Notes under the pieces: generated by a model | The model's database searches: none | What the model was told of the DNA's origin: nothing | Seen by the model: the letters and a program-made list of their open reading frames with translations, nothing else | Translations under genes and position numbers: made by a program | Source of the DNA: Alistipes sp. Marseille-P5061 | GTDB taxonomy: Bacteria; Bacteroidota; Bacteroidia; Bacteroidales; Rikenellaceae | Length of the DNA stretch: 64,000 nt | Direction of reading: 5' to 3' | NCBI RefSeq assembly: GCF_900290115.1 | Contig: NZ_LT985748.1 | Coordinates: 253,120-317,119, forward strand | Shown: one piece after another, positions 27,428-34,811 of the stretch | How positions within the stretch are numbered: the stretch's first letter is position 1 | Layout of the letters: each line of letters begins with the position of its first letter

Positions 27428-28540
27428 ATGAATAGATTGCTGACCCTATTGTTTGCGTTGGGCCTCCTCGCGGGCCCAACCTTCGGCCAGACGGCAGACA
27501 ACCCCTCCGACCCTGCCCCGGCCGAGTATACCTTCCGCTTCGTGGCGGGCGACGACATGTTCTACATCCCGTGGAACGGCAACGGCGAAGAGCTCGACCG
27601 TCTGTTGGCCTGCATCGCGCAAAACAAGGCCGCCATCACGGAGGGCTCCGTTCCCGTTCTGGTCGACGGCTACTGCACCTCGCAGCCCTCGGAGGCCGAA
27701 AACCTCGCCTTGGCCAAGACGCGCTCCAACCGCGTGAAGACGGAGATGATTCTCCGCGGCGGGCTCACCGAGGAGTGCTTCACAACGAAAAACCATGCCG
27801 ACAAAGGCAACTTCGTCACCGTGCGCCTCGTCATCCCCGCCACTCCGTCGGAGGCCGAGCTTGCAGCCCGCCGCGCTGCCGAGAAGGCCGAAGCCGAGCG
27901 TCTGGAGGCCGCGAAGCGCGCCGAAGAGGAGCGCCTTGCCGCCGAGCGGGCCGCCGCCGAAGAGCGCCGCAGAGCAGAAGAAGAGGCACGCCGGGCCGCC
28001 GAGGAGGCTGCCGCTGCCGCCCCCGCGGCCGAAGAGCCCGAGGAGAGTGAATGCTGCGCCATGGGCCTCGACCTGCGGGCCAACCTGCTGCGCTGGGCGA
28101 CGCTGACGCCCGACCTCGGGCTGGAGTGGCGCATCTCCGACCGCTGGAGCCTGGGCGTAGGCGGCTCGTGGACCTCGTGGTCGTGGAACAACAAGCAGCG
28201 CCGCTACGCCCTCTGGGAGGTGGCTCCCGAGGTGCGTTATTATATGGGTAAGGCGCGGCGCGGCTACCTCGGCCTGATGTTCAAGACCGGCGCCTTCAAC
28301 TTCAAGTTCTCCGAGACGGGACGCCAGGGCGACCTTCTGGGCGGCGGGCTGACCGGAGGCTACATCCTGCCGCTCGGCAAGCGCCTCTCGCTCGACTTCT
28401 CGCTCGGGCTCGGATACCTGAACGCCGACTATGAGAAATACACGGTCATCGACGGCGTGCGCGTGCGCCACGGCTCGGAGACCAGGGATTGGTGGGGCCC
28501 CGTTCATGCCGGCATCACCCTGAAGTGGAACCTTTTCTAA
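27428..28540 (+). CDS. OmpA-like / DUF3575 outer membrane protein of a fimbrial operon
   Basis: 370 residues from the ATG at 27428; the open frame upstream covers the promoter. A signal peptide ends near PTFGQ. Residues of about 75-120 (VPVLVDGYCTSQPS...NLALAKTRSNRVKTEMI) resemble the OmpA peptidoglycan-binding fold. A strongly charged Ala/Glu/Arg segment (about 140-195) should form a long coiled coil. The rest is a DUF3575 beta-barrel-like domain (GLDLRANLLRWATLTPDLGLEW to AGITLKWNLF). DUF3575 proteins often precede Mfa/fimbrillin genes, and this one is followed by three. It probably anchors or spaces the fimbrial machinery in the outer membrane and periplasm. Confidence 0.75.
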   Translation: MNRLLTLLFALGLLAGPTFGQTADNPSDPAPAEYTFRFVAGDDMFYIPWNGNGEELDRLLACIAQNKAAITEGSVPVLVDGYCTSQPSEAENLALAKTRSNRVKTEMILRGGLTEECFTTKNHADKGNFVTVRLVIPATPSEAELAARRAAEKAEAERLEAAKRAEEERLAAERAAAEERRRAEEEARRAAEEAAAAAPAAEEPEESECCAMGLDLRANLLRWATLTPDLGLEWRISDRWSLGVGGSWTSWSWNNKQRRYALWEVAPEVRYYMGKARRGYLGLMFKTGAFNFKFSETGRQGDLLGGGLTGGYILPLGKRLSLDFSLGLGYLNADYEKYTVIDGVRVRHGSETRDWWGPVHAGITLKWNLF

Positions 28541-28558
28541 ACCATGGAGGACGACGAT

Positions 28559-29443
28559 ATGAAACCAACACGATATATTCCGATTCTGGCCGCCGCAGCC
28601 ACCGCGCTGCTGACCGCCTCCTGCGTCAAGGACACGCTCTACAACACGCCGCACCCCAACCACGGCAAGATTACCGTCACGGCCGACTGGTCGGCCCGCG
28701 GCGAGGGTATCGACATCCCCGCCACGTGGACAATCGCCATGGGCGACTATACGGGTACGGAGACCGCCGCCACCCACGCCCCCGACCATCTGTTCGCGCC
28801 GGGCAGCTACACCCTCGTGGCGTGGAACCCCGCCGAGGGCATCACCGTGAGCGGCACCACGGCCACCGTCGCCCCGGCCTCGGGCAGCCAGACGACGGGC
28901 ACCTTCATCGACAACGCCCCGGGGTGGTTCTTCACCCATGCCGAACAGGTGTCGATTGAGAAGGACACCGACTACCCGTTTACCGCCGCGATGCGGCAGC
29001 AGGTGCGCGAACTGACGCTTGTCGTCGAACCAACGGGCGACGCCGCCCACCGCATCACGGAGATTGAGGCCAGCATCTCGGGCGTGGCCGGAACGCTCGA
29101 CTTCGCAACCGATACCTACGGAGCCGCTTCGAACGTCGTGCTGCCCTTCACCAGGATTACCTCGGGGGCCGATGCCGGCAAGTGGAAAGCCACGGTGCGG
29201 CTGCTGGGCATCACGGGCGGCGAGCAGCTGCTGACGGGTGAAATCCGCTATGCTGACGGCAACCCGGCCCCCACCACGCTGGAGAGCGACCTTACGGAAG
29301 CCCTCGCGGCCTTCAACACCGCGAAGAGCGAACCGATGACCCTCGGCGGAACGCTGGAAACACCAGATGAAGTGGAAATCCAAGGGGCCACCATATCAGG
29401 TTGGGAAGAAATAGATAATGGTGAAGTAGACGCAGATTTGTAA
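28559..29443 (+). CDS. FimB/Mfa2-family fimbrial anchor lipoprotein
   Basis: 294 residues from MKPTRYIP; an ATG five codons earlier is also possible. The lipobox LLTASC would give a lipidated Cys and export. The mature N-terminus VKDTLYNTPHPNHGKITVTADWS is typical of FimB/Mfa2-type subunits, which cap or anchor type V fimbriae at the cell surface. The body is predicted beta-rich with no cysteine pattern. It lies 18 bases after the DUF3575 gene and 20 bases before the first fimbrillin, in one operon. Confidence 0.75.
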   Translation: MKPTRYIPILAAAATALLTASCVKDTLYNTPHPNHGKITVTADWSARGEGIDIPATWTIAMGDYTGTETAATHAPDHLFAPGSYTLVAWNPAEGITVSGTTATVAPASGSQTTGTFIDNAPGWFFTHAEQVSIEKDTDYPFTAAMRQQVRELTLVVEPTGDAAHRITEIEASISGVAGTLDFATDTYGAASNVVLPFTRITSGADAGKWKATVRLLGITGGEQLLTGEIRYADGNPAPTTLESDLTEALAAFNTAKSEPMTLGGTLETPDEVEIQGATISGWEEIDNGEVDADL

Positions 29444-29463
29444 CTGATAAAATGACCGATATA

Positions 29464-31029
29464 ATGAAGACAAGATTTTTTGCACTTGCAGCACTCGCCC
29501 TCTCACTGGCCGCCTGCACACAGGACGAACCGGCTGACGACAATCGTCTGCCCGAAGGTGAATATCCCGTAGTCATCCGTGCCACCGGACTGTCCGTAGA
29601 GGCAACGCCACAGGCAGCTCCATCCACCCGTGCCACCGTGGACGGCGACTGGCAGGGCGTACAGACCGTAGCACTCAAGACGGGCGACGCAGTAAAGGAA
29701 TACACCGTAACGGCTACGGATGCCGACGGATACAAGAGCGCCACGCTCTCATGCGAGAACGACCCGCACTACTGGACCAGCCGCGACCCGATTACCGTAT
29801 CGGCATGGTGGCCCCTCGATGATACAGACATCACACGGATGCCTGCCGTGAAGGTGACCGGAGACCAGAGCACGCTGGCCGCGTTCCAAGGCAGCGACTT
29901 CATCTCCGCCATCGACCAAACGGTGGAATTTGACGACCCGACTCTTGAATTTACCCACCGCACGGCACGCATGGCCATCGAACTGAAACCCGGTACGGGA
30001 TTCACGAGCGTGGACGGTGCCACGGTGAGCCTCGTGAGCCTGTCCACCGATAACGAAAACCCGACCGCCATCCAGACCTACCACGCAAGCGGCAACAGCT
30101 ACGAGGCACTGACCGCCCCGCAGACCGTTGCGAAAGGCGAGCCGTTCATCCGCGTGGAACTTGGCGGCGGCAACTTCTACTTCCGCCCGCAGAACGACGT
30201 CGTGCTGGAGGCGGGCAACCGCTATACCTACACCGTCAAGGTGAACGCCACCGGCCTGACGCTGGAGGGCTGCACCATCGGCGGCTGGGAACCCGGCCAA
30301 GGCGAGAGCGGCGCAGCCGAGGATTTGGGCTACATCTACGACACCACCACCAAGACCTACACGGTCTATAACGCAGACGGCCTGCTGGCATGGAACGAAG
30401 CTGCACAAAAAGACCAATCGATAAATTGTACCCTCTCCGCCGACATCAACATGGCGGGTAAGGAATGGACAAGGATAGGCATATGGCCAGGTTACTCCGG
30501 CATCTTTAATGGGCAAGGGCACAGCATTACGGGATTAAGCTTATCAGCAAGTTGTACTGAGCTTTTTGGTCTATTAAATGAAGATGGAGTGATAAAGAAC
30601 CTACAACTCGTAGATGTGAATCTGTATGGCAATAGTGGAGGAGCAGCTGGAATAGTGTCTCAAAATAATGGTCAAATCATTGCCTGCTCCGTGACGGGAA
30701 ATATTTCCGCATATAGTACAACTTGTGGTATAGCCAATTCAAATTATGGCAGTATCATCGCTTGCTGGTTCGACGGCACATTGAAAGAGAATGAATGTGG
30801 AGCTATAGTAGATTATAACTACAGTACTATAACTTCCTGTTATTGGGGAGGCAATGCCGGGCAAGGTGTATATCATAATCAAGGAGGAACGGTAGATGTT
30901 ACGAAGGTGGACGGCGTGATCGTGAAATGGCAGACAGCCGTGGATGGCATGAACGCCGCCCTCACCGGCAACGACTACCAGTGGGCACGCGGCACCGACG
31001 GCCTGCCCGTACTGCAAAAGAAACAATAA
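29464..31029 (+). CDS. Fimbrillin-family lipoprotein with GLUG-like C-terminus (first paralogue)
   Basis: 521 residues from MKTRFF; an ATG four codons earlier is equally open. Lipobox LSLAAC. The N-terminal two thirds is Mfa-like fimbrillin (TRATVDGDWQGVQ, DPHYWTSRDPITVSAWWP, LEFTHRTARMAIEL). The C-terminal third has GLUG-type repeats (IFNGQGHSITGLSL, GGAAGIVSQNNGQIIACS) and ends like its neighbour (MNAALTGNDYQW). The DNA from about 30420 to 30900 is clearly more AT-rich than the rest of the gene, suggesting the repeat region was replaced by recombination. In the fimbrial operon it is a candidate surface-exposed subunit or tip protein. Confidence 0.78.
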   Translation: MKTRFFALAALALSLAACTQDEPADDNRLPEGEYPVVIRATGLSVEATPQAAPSTRATVDGDWQGVQTVALKTGDAVKEYTVTATDADGYKSATLSCENDPHYWTSRDPITVSAWWPLDDTDITRMPAVKVTGDQSTLAAFQGSDFISAIDQTVEFDDPTLEFTHRTARMAIELKPGTGFTSVDGATVSLVSLSTDNENPTAIQTYHASGNSYEALTAPQTVAKGEPFIRVELGGGNFYFRPQNDVVLEAGNRYTYTVKVNATGLTLEGCTIGGWEPGQGESGAAEDLGYIYDTTTKTYTVYNADGLLAWNEAAQKDQSINCTLSADINMAGKEWTRIGIWPGYSGIFNGQGHSITGLSLSASCTELFGLLNEDGVIKNLQLVDVNLYGNSGGAAGIVSQNNGQIIACSVTGNISAYSTTCGIANSNYGSIIACWFDGTLKENECGAIVDYNYSTITSCYWGGNAGQGVYHNQGGTVDVTKVDGVIVKWQTAVDGMNAALTGNDYQWARGTDGLPVLQKKQ

Positions 31030-31051
31030 CAACCCCTAAACAACACGCATC

Positions 31052-32863
31052 ATGAAACGAACAACCATCCATATATCCGCAGCCCTCGCCCTGCTGCTCG
31101 GCTTTACCGCCTGCACGCGGGACGAAGCGGGCTTCCTGCCGGAAGGGGCGGAAGGCACACCCATCGTCTTCACCGCCACGGGGCTGAACCCCGCGGCGAC
31201 CGCCACCGCCGGCACCCGTGCCCCGGTGGACGGCGACTGGGAGGGCGTGCAGAGCGTGGCAGTCAGGATGGACGGCACGGTGAAGGCGTACGACGTGACG
31301 CCCACCACCGACCGCACCGGCGCCATGCTGACCTCCGATGACCCGCACTACTGGACCAACCACGATGACATCACCGTCACGGCGTGGTGGCCCTACACCG
31401 AAGGCGAGACCACCCCGCCTGCCGTGGTGGTAAGAGCCGACCAAAGTTCGCCGACTGACTTCGAGGGAAGCGACTTTATTTCCGCCGAGAACCAGCCGGT
31501 GAGCTACGGCAACCCCACGCTCCGCTTCACCCACCGCACGGCGCGGGTCACCGTCATCCTGACGGACTACACCGAGGGGATGGCGTCCGTCAAGTTGACC
31601 GGCCTCTCCACCGAGAACGGCAACCCGGCCGAAATCGCCCCGTATGACAAGGGCGGTGACACCTACACCGCCCTCGTAGCCCCGCAAAGTGTGGCAACGG
31701 GCACGGCCTTCATCACCTGCGCCTTCACCAACGGCAAGGTCTTCGTCTATAAGATGCAGAGCGATACCCACTGGCAGGCGGGCGAGGAATATACCTACAC
31801 CGTCTCCCTCGCCGCGGCAAAAGACCCGGGATACACCGTATCTGAGGACGGCAAGACCTACGAGGTCTACAACGCCGAGGGCCTGAAGAACATCGCCGAA
31901 CTGGTGAACGAAGAATGGAAGTTAGGCATCAATATCACCCTGACCGACAACATCGACTTGACGGGCATCGACTGGACACCGATAGGCAAAGATGATAACA
32001 AAGCATACACCGGCACCTTCGACGGCAATGGCAAGACCATCACGGGGCTGACCGTTACGGGAAGTTATAAATATGCAGGCCTGTTCGGAGATATCGACGA
32101 GAACGGCACGGTGAAGAACGTGGTGCTGGAGGGCGTACAGATAACAAGCGACAACAGTTCGGGCTATGCCGGCGGCGTGGCAGGAGATAGCTGGGGTACC
32201 ATTGAAAACTGCTCGGTGTCGGGCAGCGTCAGCGGCACAACGTTCGCAGGTGGCGTGGTGGGCTCTCAATGGGGCGGTTCCATCACCGGGTGCAACTCCT
32301 CGGCCACAGTGAAGGGCGTGATCTTTGCCGGCGGCATAGCGGGAGAAACGAATAGTGGGGCCTCCCTGACCGGCTGCTACGCCACGGGTGACGTGACCGT
32401 TGAAAACGACGGTACGAACAACTCCCATGCCGGCGGCGTGGTGGGATACAACGGAGGTTGCACCCTGACCGCCTGCTATGCCACGGGCAGCGTGACCGGT
32501 AGCGGAAGCGGCACCATCTATGTAGGCGGCGTAACGGGAAGCAACAATTTAGGCATCCTGACTGCCTGCTACCATGCCAAGGGAGATGTCAGCGGCCCGA
32601 CCGGAACCACAGGCGGCGTGGCGGGAAGGAACTTCAAGGGCTCCATGTCTGGTGGCGGTATCATCACCGCCTGCTACTGGGGAGGCAACGGTCAGGAACA
32701 AGGCATCGGTGAAGACCAGGTAGGTACCGGCGGAACCACACAGGTGACGGACGGCCTCTGGCAGAATGCCCTTGCCCACATGAACGCCGCCCTGAGCGGT
32801 AAAGGCTGGCAGTACGAACTCAAAGACGGAAACAGCCTGCCTACCTTGAAGAAAGAACAGTAA
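31052..32863 (+). CDS. Fimbrillin-family lipoprotein with GLUG repeats (second paralogue)
   Basis: 603 residues. Lipobox LLGFTAC. The fimbrillin part (TRAPVDGDWEGVQS, DPHYWTNHDDITVTAWWP, LRFTHRTARVTVIL) is clearly homologous to the preceding gene, so the two arose by duplication. The C-terminal half carries at least five GLUG-type units (AGGVAGDSWGTIENCSVSG, AGGVVGSQWGGSITGC, AGGIAGETNSGASLTGC and so on), each about 30-40 residues with a Gly-Gly-Val turn. The unit number exceeds that of the first paralogue. It is probably surface-displayed and adhesive. It follows the first fimbrillin by 22 bases and is the last gene of the element. Confidence 0.8.
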   Translation: MKRTTIHISAALALLLGFTACTRDEAGFLPEGAEGTPIVFTATGLNPAATATAGTRAPVDGDWEGVQSVAVRMDGTVKAYDVTPTTDRTGAMLTSDDPHYWTNHDDITVTAWWPYTEGETTPPAVVVRADQSSPTDFEGSDFISAENQPVSYGNPTLRFTHRTARVTVILTDYTEGMASVKLTGLSTENGNPAEIAPYDKGGDTYTALVAPQSVATGTAFITCAFTNGKVFVYKMQSDTHWQAGEEYTYTVSLAAAKDPGYTVSEDGKTYEVYNAEGLKNIAELVNEEWKLGINITLTDNIDLTGIDWTPIGKDDNKAYTGTFDGNGKTITGLTVTGSYKYAGLFGDIDENGTVKNVVLEGVQITSDNSSGYAGGVAGDSWGTIENCSVSGSVSGTTFAGGVVGSQWGGSITGCNSSATVKGVIFAGGIAGETNSGASLTGCYATGDVTVENDGTNNSHAGGVVGYNGGCTLTACYATGSVTGSGSGTIYVGGVTGSNNLGILTACYHAKGDVSGPTGTTGGVAGRNFKGSMSGGGIITACYWGGNGQEQGIGEDQVGTGGTTQVTDGLWQNALAHMNAALSGKGWQYELKDGNSLPTLKKEQ

Positions 32864-33203
32864 ACCGTCGGGCGGGAAAAGTTCCGCTTGAAACGGAAAA
32901 AAACCGAAGTATAACCCCAATAAAGAAAGGAACTCCCATTCCGGGCGGGAGTATTGTGCCCGGTAACATCATACAGACACCGCAGCCCGCTACCGCAAGG
33001 TCAGTGGGCTGTATTTCTTACACCTGCGCACCAAGATAGCGGCAGTTGCTTTTTTCTGAAAAAACGATTACTTTTAGGTCGTAAAAGAGCACAAGGCAAG
33101 CAAAATGTAATTCGATGCGATTGTGAAGACACCTAATCGGTGGACAACGTTTTGTAATTGCGTATCTTGCTGATAATCTTTCTGGTGTGGGCAAATGTTC
33201 ATT
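32864..33203. other. Right-end spacer of the element, no gene
   Basis: A hairpin of ACTCCC with GGGAGT (about 32930-32950) and a CAGCCC/GGGCTG stem (about 32983-33013) could end the fimbrial transcript. Nothing else is recognised. Confidence 0.45.
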
Positions 33204-33362
33204 TCCCCTACGCACCGCCAGAGAGGGGGCCGGAGAAGGAGAAGAGAAGGGCAGTAAGAAAGCCCGAAGTTCCGTAGAAACAGATGAAAGCCTTGTAAAC
33301 TATCGTTTACAAGGCTTTTTTTATTTTAGGATTCTCTGCAAGAGAAAGCAAAAAACAACCGG
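33204..33362. repeat. Right attachment repeat (attR), partial tRNA-Asp copy
   Basis: 33204-33225 repeats the last 17 bases of tRNA-Asp plus five following bases exactly. Homology then continues with gaps through a near-identical terminator (33288-33322: AAGCCTTGTAAAC with GTTTACAAGGCTT, then T) to GAGAAAGCAAAAAACAACC. Only the tRNA 3' end is present, so this is not a second tRNA. Confidence 0.8.
33288..33322 (+). terminator. Terminator in the right attachment repeat
   Basis: A 13-bp stem (33288-33300 with 33305-33317), loop TATC, then a T tract. It is probably the original tRNA-Asp terminator, displaced by the element. Confidence 0.75.
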
Positions 33363-33442
33363 GTGGGGAGTTTATCAAGGAGATATTCAGCACAATGCGT
33401 ATCATCATGATTTGCGGCGTATGATGAGAAAGGGCATAAAAA

Positions 33443-33468
33443 GGCGTGGCCGGAATTCCGGCCACGCC
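33443..33468 (-). terminator. Terminator of the RND efflux operon
   Basis: A 26-bp perfect inverted repeat (GGCGTGGCCGGAA and its complement). On the minus strand it is followed by five T. It lies 24 bases after the tolC-like gene. Confidence 0.8.
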
Positions 33469-33491
33469 CCTTAAACGCTCACCCTTTGCGA

Positions 33492-34808
33492 TTACTCCAA
33501 CGCTCCGGTGCTTCTGAGGTATTCGGTCTCGTAGATTCGGTACTGCGTCTGCGCCTCGATGAGATTGCTCTCGGCCTGCTGCCACTGCGACTGGGCATCG
33601 AGGAGGTCAGTCAGCGGTGCCATCTTCGCAGCATACCGGTTACGCATCACGCGCAGGTTCTCTTCGGCCTGCCGCAAGGCCAGTCCGGCCGTCTGAATCA
33701 TCCGGTAACCGTCCTCGACGTTGCGGATTGCCTGCTCGACCTCGAGCGTCATCAGGCGCGTATTCTTCTGCAGGTCGAGCTGCGCGTTCTGCAGCTCGTA
33801 ACGCGCCTTGCGAACCTTCTTGCGGCTCGCGCCCCAGTGGAAAATCGGAATCTTCACGGCCACCATCGCCATTCCCAGTCCGTCGCGAAACTCCTGCGTA
33901 TAGGGAAGGTAGTTGCCGCCTCCGGCATCGACCATGCTATGCAGCTTGATGTTGCCGTAGTAGGTATAACCGAGCGAAAGCCCCGCCGTGGGGAGCATCG
34001 CCGAACGGGCATCGCGAATCTGCTGCTCGCCGATGGCCACCTGCTGTTCGAGCATCCGCAATTCGGGCCGGGCATCGAGCTCGGCCGACAGGAGACCGGG
34101 CGCCGACGGCTGGAAGAGCGTATCGGTCGGCACGGGACGCTGGTCGCTATCCACGCCAATCACCCGACACAACGACATGCGGCACAAGTCGGCTCCGTTG
34201 CGGGCCTTCTGGAGCTGGTAGTGGATTTCGCTGCGCTTGGCTTCGATGCGCAGCCGGTCGTTCTCGATGGCCATGCCGGTCTGGAAAGCCACCGATACCT
34301 GGTCATAGAGCGTATCCATCTGCGCGGCGTAGCTTTCGAGCATGCACACCTTGCGGTCGACGGCCACCAGTGTCCAGTAGGCGTTGTCGGCCTCGACCAG
34401 CACATCCATGCGCGTCATGCGCTGCTGCTCGCCGGCCACCTCTTCACCGATGCGCGCCATACGACGGGCGGCCGAAATCTTGCCGCCGGCATAGAGCGGC
34501 TGCGTGAGGGTGAGTCCCGCCATGTAGGTGCCGCGCATGCGCAGCTCCATGCCCATCATGTCGATATCAGGCATGACATAGGCACCCGTCGCCGAACCTT
34601 CGATTTTCGGAAGAGCGGCCGCCGAGGCGATGCGACGGTCCAGACGCGCCTGCTCGAGGCGGATATCGGCCTGCTGCAGCTCCTCGCTGTGGGCAAGCGC
34701 CCGTTCGCGGCACTCGGCCAGCGAGAGCGGCAGCGGCTGCTGGGCCCGCGTCGCAAGGACCGACAGCAGGGCTGCTCCCAGAAGTGCATATATGGGTTTG
34801 ATTTTCAT
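33492..34808 (-). CDS. TolC-family outer membrane efflux protein
   Basis: 438 residues. A signal peptide (about 1-22, ending TRAQ) leads to an outer membrane trimer that forms the exit duct of a tripartite pump. The two repeated helical halves are visible (LSLAECRERALAHSEELQQADIRLEQARLDRR and later AYRMIQTAGLALRQAEENLRVMRNRY), as is the usual PLTDLLDAQSQWQQAESNLIEAQTQYRIYETEYLRSTG ending. It starts three bases after the RND stop codon and is the last gene of the operon. Confidence 0.9.
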   Translation of the reverse strand: MKIKPIYALLGAALLSVLATRAQQPLPLSLAECRERALAHSEELQQADIRLEQARLDRRIASAAALPKIEGSATGAYVMPDIDMMGMELRMRGTYMAGLTLTQPLYAGGKISAARRMARIGEEVAGEQQRMTRMDVLVEADNAYWTLVAVDRKVCMLESYAAQMDTLYDQVSVAFQTGMAIENDRLRIEAKRSEIHYQLQKARNGADLCRMSLCRVIGVDSDQRPVPTDTLFQPSAPGLLSAELDARPELRMLEQQVAIGEQQIRDARSAMLPTAGLSLGYTYYGNIKLHSMVDAGGGNYLPYTQEFRDGLGMAMVAVKIPIFHWGASRKKVRKARYELQNAQLDLQKNTRLMTLEVEQAIRNVEDGYRMIQTAGLALRQAEENLRVMRNRYAAKMAPLTDLLDAQSQWQQAESNLIEAQTQYRIYETEYLRSTGALE

Positions 34809-34811
34809 CTC

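Larger units (their letters stand above)
25193..33225 (+). mobile_element. Compact integrative element in tRNA-Asp carrying a fimbrial operon
   Basis: About 8.0 kb bounded by the direct repeats described at each end. The first gene after the tRNA is a tyrosine recombinase pointing inward. The only other intact genes are four cotranscribed surface-structure genes. No relaxase, mating-pore, replication or phage structural gene is present, so it is a genomic island or an element that depends on others for transfer. An AraC-type remnant lies between the integrase and the operon. The crossover point lies within the 22-bp identity. Confidence 0.8.

Noticed and set aside
26655-27430. An invertible promoter controlling the fimbrial operon
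   Set aside because: Only short palindromes and direct repeats were found, with no pair of inverted repeats flanking the promoter and no second recombinase.
33204-33220. A second tRNA-Asp
   Set aside because: Only the 3' T-arm side and acceptor end are present; the D-arm and anticodon arm are missing. It is an attachment-site copy.
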